Positions 33,015 through 38,583 of a DNA stretch of 38,583 nucleotides are shown in pieces. Below the pieces are notes generated by a model, which was given only the letters and a program-made list of their open reading frames with translations, made no database searches and was not told the DNA's origin. Made by a program: the position numbers and the translations under genes. Numbering within the stretch: the first letter of the stretch is position 1; the number at the start of each line of letters is the position of its first letter. Origin of the DNA: Promethearchaeota archaeon (GTDB lineage: Archaea; Asgardarchaeota; Lokiarchaeia; Sigyniarchaeales; SOKP01); the NCBI GenBank assembly GCA_013375475.1, contig JABXKD010000034.1:1-38583 (forward strand), read 5' to 3'.

Positions 33015-33791
33015 CTAACTTATGTAATTTAAAACTTCATTTATAGATTTTATTTTTATTACATTAGGTATAGTGATTTCCCGTTCGTAAGGAAATTCAT
33101 ACTCTCTTTCCTTTAGAACAATTTGCATACCGACTCTATTAGCACCAACAGCGTCCGCAGCTTCATCCCCTACCATAATACAATCTTTAGCCTCATGCTT
33201 TTCTAAACCCATCTTCTTTAATGTATATAGAAAAATATCGGGATTAGGCTTTCTTTTACCAAATTTAGCGGAAGTAACTATCACATCAAAATAATGTTGT
33301 AAATTGTTGCTTTCGAGTAAATTTTTTATAGTTTTATGGTTTGGGTGATTAGAGATAAGCCCTATTTTTAAGGCTTCAATTCTGGATAGAGCTTCTAATG
33401 TATTTTTAGTTTCATTATAAGGTTTCCATTCTTCTTCCTCGCAAGAATGATAGATTTCAGCAAGATCTTCATATAACTCGGTCTTGATATTCTCAATCTT
33501 AAGGGAACCATCTTTTATGAGATCATCCAGAACGGTCTCGAAAACCTGTGATGTAGGATACTCTTCTTTTGTTTTTCTTTGTATTTTAAAAGCATGGCTT
33601 CTTTTTCTGTTAAAAATTTTAATGAATTGGTCAATAACTACGTCAGTTTCCTTAAAGATATTCTCTTTCTTCAGTGTTTCTATAGTTTTCGATAACCCGC
33701 GTTTGAAACAATCCATATATTTTTCAACGGATGGATTCTCAAAAGAAAATAATGTAAAACCAAAATCGAATATTATACCCTTTACTTTCAT
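33015..33791 (-). CDS. HAD-superfamily hydrolase (HAD-IA-like)
   Basis: A 258-residue HAD protein with a helical cap at about residues 18-125. Motif I is IIFDFGFTLF, with the nucleophile Asp but Gly in place of the usual second Asp (DxGxT). Motif II is GLISNHPN, motif III is the Lys in GKRKPNPDIF, and motif IV is CIMVGDEAADAVGANRVGM. The DFGxT form is frequent in HAD-IA members of unknown substrate and may slow or alter phosphate hydrolysis. A small phosphorylated metabolite is the likely substrate. It converges on tRNA-Arg and is divergent from the 33923 gene. Confidence 0.83.
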   Translation of the reverse strand: MKVKGIIFDFGFTLFSFENPSVEKYMDCFKRGLSKTIETLKKENIFKETDVVIDQFIKIFNRKRSHAFKIQRKTKEEYPTSQVFETVLDDLIKDGSLKIENIKTELYEDLAEIYHSCEEEEWKPYNETKNTLEALSRIEALKIGLISNHPNHKTIKNLLESNNLQHYFDVIVTSAKFGKRKPNPDIFLYTLKKMGLEKHEAKDCIMVGDEAADAVGANRVGMQIVLKEREYEFPYEREITIPNVIKIKSINEVLNYIS

Positions 33792-33922
33792 TCTAAATAT
33801 ATTAATTGTATGAATTAATATTAAGCTATCTCTCTACACATTTAAAACGAAATTTAATCTACTATATTAATAAATTAATAGATATTTAAAATTGGGAATT
33901 AAATTAATATAATTCATAGAAC

Positions 33923-34453
33923 ATGTCAATTGAAAAATGGCTCGATGATGAGGCTACGATAGAAGAGAGAAAGAAGAGGGATGAAATTTATCAATCATTA
34001 TCGAAAGAAGAAAAAATTGATTTAAAACAGCAAAAAGTTCAAGATTTGGTACAAAAAGTTAAACAAAAGAAGATAATCAGCGATGAACGCAGAGATCTTT
34101 TAAGCAAAGTTATAGATTTTAAAGATTGGCTTGATAATCGAACGTACATAAAAGGAGATATAGAAAGGATAGAAACTTGGATTGAAAATTTATATCTTAT
34201 TCTTCGCGAGAGCTTAGAAAACCAAAACAGCCATAATAGTGAAGATGGTATGAAAGCTATCATTCAAGATTATAAATCTATACCAATCAATTTGTTAGAT
34301 GAAAGGACGCGCATTGCTTTAAACAAAAAACTCAAAGGTATGAAAAAAACAAATTCCGATAACTATTACTTAAGAAAGTTAAAATCTACAGTAAGAGAAA
34401 AATTAAAAGAAGCGGAATATTATGAAATTTTAAGAGCCATACTAGAGAGTTGA
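33923..34453 (+). CDS. Unknown helical protein coupled to the nucleotidyltransferase
   Basis: 176 residues, almost wholly charged alpha-helix (MSIEKWLDDEATIEERKK and later RKLKSTVREKLKEAEYYEIL), cytosolic, with no Cys and no recognised motif. Its TGA overlaps the TTG start of the next gene (TTGA), so the two are translationally coupled. A role as partner or scaffold of the sugar nucleotidyltransferase is possible but unsupported by any motif. Confidence 0.6.
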   Translation: MSIEKWLDDEATIEERKKRDEIYQSLSKEEKIDLKQQKVQDLVQKVKQKKIISDERRDLLSKVIDFKDWLDNRTYIKGDIERIETWIENLYLILRESLENQNSHNSEDGMKAIIQDYKSIPINLLDERTRIALNKKLKGMKKTNSDNYYLRKLKSTVREKLKEAEYYEILRAILES

Positions 34454-35550
34454 TTTTAAGTTTGAAATTAATTTGTCCAATTGCAGGTGTAGGACAACGA
34501 CTTCAGCCATTCACTTATTCAAAACCCAAAGCATTTTTAAAATTAGCTGGGAAAAGATTAATTGACCACATCCTTGAAAAGTTAAAAAGAACTTTTCCTA
34601 AAGGAACGGATATAACCTTTATTGTAGGATATAAAAAAAGACAGATTTCAGAATATATAAAGAATCATTACTCGGATTACTTCAGCTTAAAATTTATTGA
34701 GCAGAAACCGCTAGGTTTTTTAGCCGATACGCCCTTTTTCAGCGGTCTTGGAGATGCTATATTATTAGCGAGAGATTTCGTTAAGGATGACGATTGCTTT
34801 ATTTTTCTAAGTGATAGGCTTCCAATGGAAGATTATTCTTCTGTTTTACTCACATATCACCAAGGGAATTGCGATGCGGTTATTAATATTAAAAAGGTAG
34901 ATAACCCTCAATTTTACGGTGTTACCGTTGTAGATGAAGATATGAATTTAAATAAAATCGTTGAAAAACCGCAAGAATTTATTTCTAATTTTGCTGTTTC
35001 TGGTGCTTATCTTTTTGGAAAGGCTTCAGTTACTCGATTGTTTGAGCTTTTAGAAGAACAAAGTAAAGTAGAAATAACTAACGGTAATGAGCATCAATTA
35101 ACACCAATTATACAGCGTTTAATAAACGAGGGCGTCTCTTTTAAAGGGAATGTGATGCAGAGTGAAGTATTAGATTTCGGAAGACCCGAAACACTACTTG
35201 ATGGTAATCGCTATTTATTATCTGAAGCAAAGTTAAAGGATCCCTTATTTGAAAATTTGTTTCAAAAGGGAAATATAATAGACTCAAAATTAATTCCTCC
35301 AGTTTTTATTGGAAGTAATGTGAAAATCAAGAATTCTATAATTGGCCCTAATGTATCAATTGGTGACGATTCAGTTTTAGAAAAATGTATTCTCTCTGAA
35401 TCTGTGATAGGAGATGGAGTATTTTTGAGAAAAATAATTTCTTCTAACAGTATTATTGGTGACTACTCCATTTTAGAAGATTTAATTAAGAAAAATATCA
35501 CTATTGGTGACTCTTCTTATATTACAACATCAAAGATGAAATCTTTTTAA
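34450..35550 (+). CDS. Sugar-1-phosphate nucleotidyltransferase with C-terminal hexapeptide repeats
   Basis: 366 residues. The NTP-transferase domain opens with CPIAGVGQRLQPFTYSKPKA, the GxGxRxxPxT...PK signature, with FIFLSDRLP holding the metal-binding Asp. Residues about 275-360 form a left-handed beta helix of imperfect hexads (VKIKNSIIGPNVSIGDDSV, SVIGDGVFLR, SIIGDYSIL). The enzyme makes an NDP-sugar from a sugar 1-phosphate and NTP (glucose-1-phosphate thymidylyl- or mannose-1-phosphate guanylyltransferase type) for glycan or glycolipid synthesis. The start is TTG at 34450, overlapping the upstream stop, or TTG at 34462; both lack ATG. Specificity for base and sugar cannot be told. Confidence 0.85.
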   Translation: MILSLKLICPIAGVGQRLQPFTYSKPKAFLKLAGKRLIDHILEKLKRTFPKGTDITFIVGYKKRQISEYIKNHYSDYFSLKFIEQKPLGFLADTPFFSGLGDAILLARDFVKDDDCFIFLSDRLPMEDYSSVLLTYHQGNCDAVINIKKVDNPQFYGVTVVDEDMNLNKIVEKPQEFISNFAVSGAYLFGKASVTRLFELLEEQSKVEITNGNEHQLTPIIQRLINEGVSFKGNVMQSEVLDFGRPETLLDGNRYLLSEAKLKDPLFENLFQKGNIIDSKLIPPVFIGSNVKIKNSIIGPNVSIGDDSVLEKCILSESVIGDGVFLRKIISSNSIIGDYSILEDLIKKNITIGDSSYITTSKMKSF

Positions 35551-35554
35551 TAAA

Positions 35555-35570
35555 AATAAAAAAAAAGGCA
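35555..35570 (-). terminator. T-rich terminator of the amidase gene
   Basis: On the minus strand, directly after the amidase stop, the sequence reads GCC followed by a run of ten or more T and then ATTTTTATT, a typical archaeal T-tract terminator packed into a 20-bp convergent gap. Confidence 0.5.
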
Positions 35571-36992
35571 TTAGTTAAATATTGGGCGCTTATCTTGCCA
35601 AGGAGCAATTTCTTCAAAAGCATTTGAAACTTGGAAGATTAATAATTCTTCGAATCTATTACCAATAATTTGCATTCCAATAGGTAACCCATCATTGGAC
35701 CAGCCACAGGGAATAGAAGCTGCAGGATGTCCAGTTAAATTGAAAGGAAATGTAAATGCTGTAAATCCTGTTGGTGGAACGCTAATTCCATTAATTACGG
35801 ATGGGCCATCAGTTCCCTTATCGAATGCTGGTACTGCCATTGTTGGTGTAATTAATAAGTCGTATTTTTTAAAATATCTACAAACTTCTTCATAAAGCTT
35901 CTTTTTTATATCCATAGCTTTGAAATAATCTAAAACACCGTAATTTGAACCAGCTTCAACGAATTTTACTAGTGTAGGTGACATAAGATCTTTCCATTTC
36001 TTATAGTGTCTTTTAAGATCATAGGCAAACCAGGAAGTGAAGATAATATTAAATGCATATTCAGGTTTTTTCAACTTTATTTTAACTTCTTCAACACTAT
36101 AACCAAATTCTTCAAATTTATAAACCGAATCTAGTATTTTCTCTTTAATAATCGGTTCTAGAGCTTTAACAAAACCTAAATTAAAGGAGTAACCAATTTT
36201 TAATTTTCTTGGTTTATTCTCAATATTTTCTAAATAACTGATATTTTGATCTGGTAATGAATGTTTATCTGCATGTTGAGATCCCTTTATTACATCTAAC
36301 ATTAAAGCCGCATCTTTAACATATCTTACAATTGGACCATATTGATCAAGTCCAATCTCACTTAATAAGCCAATTGTTGGATATAATGGAACCCTTCCAA
36401 TAGTTGATTTAATTCCAAAAACTCCACAAAGAGAACTAGGATTCCTTATTGATCCTCCTGCGTCAGCTCCCAGAGCTAAAGGTCCAAGCCCACTGGCCAC
36501 TGCAGCTGCTGCACCACCGCTAGATCCTCCTGTAGATTTTTCTATATTCCAAGGATTTACAGATTCTCCAAAAATTAAATTCCTTGTAAAACCATGGTGT
36601 CCAAATTCTGGCATATTAGTTTTTCCTAAAATAACACATCCTGCTTTCTTCAACCTACTTACACAGAGATCATCTTCTTCAGGAATGTAATTCTCATAGA
36701 TCTTTGACCCAAAAGTAGTTCTTATTCCTTTAATTGGCATTTCATCTTTAATTGAAGTGGGGATACCCTGTAGAGATCCTAATTTCTCACCTTTTTTAAC
36801 AGCTTCATCTGCCTTTTTAGCTGTTTCTCTAGCCCACTCAAAAGTAGGTGTACAAAATGCATTTATTACCGGATTAATCTTTTTAATTCGTTCAATTATT
36901 GTTTCAGTAATTTCAACTGAAGATAATTCCTGAGTTTTGATTTTTTCTCGCATTTCAAGAGCCGACATAAAGCAAATATCTTCTTTATTCAT
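35571..36992 (-). CDS. Amidase of the amidase-signature (GatA-like) family
   Basis: 473 residues. The Ser-cisSer-Lys triad is visible: Lys in GIPTSIKDEMPIKG, the two Ser in KSTGGSSGGAAAAVASGL and GADAGGSIRNPSSLCGVFG. The length and the C-terminal PFNLTGHPAASIPCGW and GLPIGMQIIGNRFEE segments are typical. Enzymes of this family hydrolyse small amides or act as GatA in the tRNA-dependent amidotransferase. GatB and GatC are not adjacent, and archaea usually use GatDE for Gln, so a general amidase is as likely as GatA. It is a single gene with a T-tract after it. Confidence 0.87.
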   Translation of the reverse strand: MNKEDICFMSALEMREKIKTQELSSVEITETIIERIKKINPVINAFCTPTFEWARETAKKADEAVKKGEKLGSLQGIPTSIKDEMPIKGIRTTFGSKIYENYIPEEDDLCVSRLKKAGCVILGKTNMPEFGHHGFTRNLIFGESVNPWNIEKSTGGSSGGAAAAVASGLGPLALGADAGGSIRNPSSLCGVFGIKSTIGRVPLYPTIGLLSEIGLDQYGPIVRYVKDAALMLDVIKGSQHADKHSLPDQNISYLENIENKPRKLKIGYSFNLGFVKALEPIIKEKILDSVYKFEEFGYSVEEVKIKLKKPEYAFNIIFTSWFAYDLKRHYKKWKDLMSPTLVKFVEAGSNYGVLDYFKAMDIKKKLYEEVCRYFKKYDLLITPTMAVPAFDKGTDGPSVINGISVPPTGFTAFTFPFNLTGHPAASIPCGWSNDGLPIGMQIIGNRFEELLIFQVSNAFEEIAPWQDKRPIFN

Positions 36993-37201
36993 AGTTTTTT
37001 ACCTCAGTAGAATTAATTTTAATATATTATTGATTATTTGAAGTATCTAATATAAATTAATATCTTCGTTTAGTTAAAACAGATGTAAAAATCCAAAATC
37101 AAATTTTTAAGTTTAAAAAAATTATTAACTTACAGTTTATTATAATTGATATTCTATGGTATAATTATTCATAGTATTAGAAAAGAATTTTTGATGATAA
37201 A

Positions 37202-37888
37202 TTGAAAAACAAACTTAAACTCCTCTGCGTCATCGGTCTGTTCTATTTTTGTATATTTACTTCTTGTGTTAACCTGAATGCTAAAGCACAAGAAGACGAA
37301 TATAGTGTAGGTTTCAACGAAGGAACTGAATTAATTTGGGAGGTAGCTGAATTAGATTTAATGAAATTTAAAGAAACCTTTGGATTTGAACCTAATTTTG
37401 AAATAGGAGATCAAAACAGAATGATTATAAGGGAAATTGATAGTGCCGCTGGAGTTTGGACAATCGAAATAGAATTTTGGGATTATAAAACCGATTGGGG
37501 TTTGAGTGGAAGAACAGTTACTCTATTTATGGGAAAAGATCCGAGTCAATACGATGACTATCTATTTAGCCTTTATCCCGTTGAACAATATTTGGATGAA
37601 GCGATATCACATTTACCTACTGACTACTATAGACTTGGACTTTCGGTATATAAACAGGGAAAAAGCAGCACAGGGTTGGATTACCTATGGGAAAAGGAAT
37701 ATGATTCTAGAGGGATTCTGATAACTGAGACTGTATACGACGAATTCGACCAAATTATCATAAGATTAGAAGGGACTTTTCGATTTATACCCTTTGGTAT
37801 GTATTTTATCGGTTTTACAATATTGGCGATTATTGCTATAATAGGTGTTTCTATAAGAAAGAATAAACTCAGAATTAAGAGTGTATAA
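37202..37888 (+). CDS. Exported, membrane-anchored protein of unknown function
   Basis: 228 residues from TTG 37202; no in-frame ATG lies upstream. The start has a signal-peptide-like stretch (basic MKNKLK, hydrophobic LLCVIGLFYFCIF, then a polar NLNAKAQEDE cleavage-like region). Residues about 30-195 are a mixed strand region rich in Trp, Asp and Tyr (NEGTELIWEVAELDL, AGVWTIEIEFWDY). A C-terminal helix (about 200-220) ends in a basic RKNKLRIK tail. This is the topology of an extracellular domain anchored by its C-terminus. No named domain is recognised. Confidence 0.7.
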   Translation: MKNKLKLLCVIGLFYFCIFTSCVNLNAKAQEDEYSVGFNEGTELIWEVAELDLMKFKETFGFEPNFEIGDQNRMIIREIDSAAGVWTIEIEFWDYKTDWGLSGRTVTLFMGKDPSQYDDYLFSLYPVEQYLDEAISHLPTDYYRLGLSVYKQGKSSTGLDYLWEKEYDSRGILITETVYDEFDQIIIRLEGTFRFIPFGMYFIGFTILAIIAIIGVSIRKNKLRIKSV

Positions 37889-37926
37889 TCGCCAACATAC
37901 TAATTTTAAGGTTTTATTATATAAAA

Positions 37927-38337
37927 TTAAAATTTAAAATCTTTTTGCCATTGTTTATACCCAATTTGCCAAAGTTTTAGTCTTGGTTTATTCACTTTAC
38001 TATCCACTTCAATTCCAGGTTGAGGATGTTCCATTACATTACGATACCGCTCGTAATATTCTTTAGCAGTTGAAACCCCTTCAATTATGCTTAATATGGC
38101 TTTTTCTGTAAAATAAAGTATTAAATCTGGTTTAATTTCAGGTTTATTTTTTGACATCTCTAGTGAAATTTCATTCTTTTTAAATAAGTAGAAGTTTAAT
38201 TTGATATGGGTGTCATCAGTGGAATGCTCAGTGATAACATACTCCCAGCAAGCATTTTTATGCAAATGTCTCATTAAATCTAAATTTTTAGGAAAAAACC
38301 CTTTTAATTTTGTGTATAACTCTTCAGTTTCTATCAT
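37927..38337 (-). CDS. SCP2-like putative lipid-binding protein
   Basis: 136 residues from ATG 38337 (a TTG at 38343 would add two). The chain has strands with DLILYFTEKAILSIIEG followed by a helix STAKEYYERYRNV and a final IGYKQWQKDFKF. This is the pattern of SCP2-type sterol/lipid carrier domains (strand, helix, ending in a basic helix), where the Gly after a hydrophobic strand is typical. Similar single-domain proteins occur in Asgard archaea. The hydrophobic ligand is unknown. The resemblance is moderate. The partial aldehyde-dehydrogenase-like gene lies upstream on the same strand, 9 bp away, so the two are probably co-transcribed. Confidence 0.6.
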   Translation of the reverse strand: MIETEELYTKLKGFFPKNLDLMRHLHKNACWEYVITEHSTDDTHIKLNFYLFKKNEISLEMSKNKPEIKPDLILYFTEKAILSIIEGVSTAKEYYERYRNVMEHPQPGIEVDSKVNKPRLKLWQIGYKQWQKDFKF

Positions 38338-38346
38338 AGGCAAAAG

Positions 38347-38583
38347 TTATTTTATCTTATCTAAATTCAACGGAGTGCCATCATAAATATACTTTCCATA
38401 AACTAATTCTTGGGGGTAATATTTGCAACCTGCGGGATAAGCAGAATCTTTAATTCCTCCTAAGGAAACGGTAATATCAACAAGCATTGGCCTAGCGTTA
38501 ATATAAATGTTTGCTGCTTCTAATTGGTTTTTGAAAACCTCAATTTTATCCAAATTAGAAGAGTAAACCACTGCCCTCATACC
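38347..38583 (-). CDS. C-terminal end of a probable aldehyde dehydrogenase, cut by window edge
   Basis: The last 78 codons of a gene that starts beyond 38583; the edge codon before ATG 38580 is GGT (Gly), so GMRAVVYSSNLDKIEVFKN is internal. That segment and EAANIYINARPMLVD followed by GG and SAYPAG resemble the C-terminal part of ALDH superfamily members (as in GLxAxVxTxD... N...GG). These oxidise aldehydes to acids or acyl-CoA with NAD(P). The catalytic Cys region is off the window, so the assignment is tentative. Confidence 0.5.
   Translation of the reverse strand, partial: GMRAVVYSSNLDKIEVFKNQLEAANIYINARPMLVDITVSLGGIKDSAYPAGCKYYPQELVYGKYIYDGTPLNLDKIK

Noticed and set aside
1..38583. CRISPR array, insertion sequence or prophage
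   Set aside because: No regularly spaced repeats, transposase, integrase or phage structural gene could be found.

Overview
The window is AT-rich DNA (about one third GC by eye) from an archaeon. The archaeal markers are a single-fold histone, a 20S proteasome beta subunit, ribosomal protein S8e, SRP19, an archaeal-type glutamyl-tRNA synthetase, HypA, a Hef-like helicase, MtxX, and two tRNA genes with introns at unusual positions. Several proteins of eukaryotic flavour (an appendage-like beta-sandwich protein, a JAMM protease next to the proteasome gene, and a huge membrane-anchored coiled-coil protein with winged-helix modules) together with the base composition point to an Asgard archaeon, most likely Lokiarchaeia-like. 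That placement is inference. I see no insertion sequence, prophage or CRISPR array.

Layout. 1-5100: start of an FAD oxidase cut by the edge, a CPBP membrane protease, a GNAT acetyltransferase, small unknowns, an ADP-forming acyl-CoA synthetase alpha subunit and a zinc-binding protein. 5345-10630: a two-carbon-acid-oxidase-like module (FAD subunit plus Fe-S CCG subunit) converging on two 2-hydroxyacyl-CoA dehydratase subunits. This looks like a 2-hydroxyacid or amino-acid fermentation block, and the FAD oxidase at the left edge and the acyl-CoA synthetase fit the same theme. 10838-17433: a 1470-residue coiled-coil membrane protein converging on a Hef-type helicase. 17434-21885: a structured leader, a B12-binding-type radical SAM enzyme, an MBL-fold hydrolase and a GH4 glycosidase. 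22183-25890: histone, appendage-like zinc-ribbon protein, a regulator-JAMM operon and the proteasome beta subunit. 26068-30498: S8e, an SRP19-hypA-broken gene operon, tRNA-Pro, a small membrane protein, mtxX and a zinc-ribbon CPBP protease. 30594-38583: gltX, an Lrp-type RAM protein, tRNA-Arg, a HAD hydrolase, a nucleotidyltransferase pair, an amidase, a secreted protein, an SCP2-like protein and the end of a probable aldehyde dehydrogenase.

The most notable points are: a protein that lines up by eye with the Ig-like plus platform architecture of coatomer-gamma/adaptin appendages (22819-23841); the 1470-residue anchored protein with three PCI-like winged helices; a JAMM protease translationally coupled to an HTH protein beside the proteasome gene; two roughly 30-nt noncanonical tRNA introns, one with a bulge-helix-bulge that can be drawn; a pseudoknot-capable leader in front of the radical SAM gene; and two conserved-looking ORFs with no usual start codon where the family start should be.
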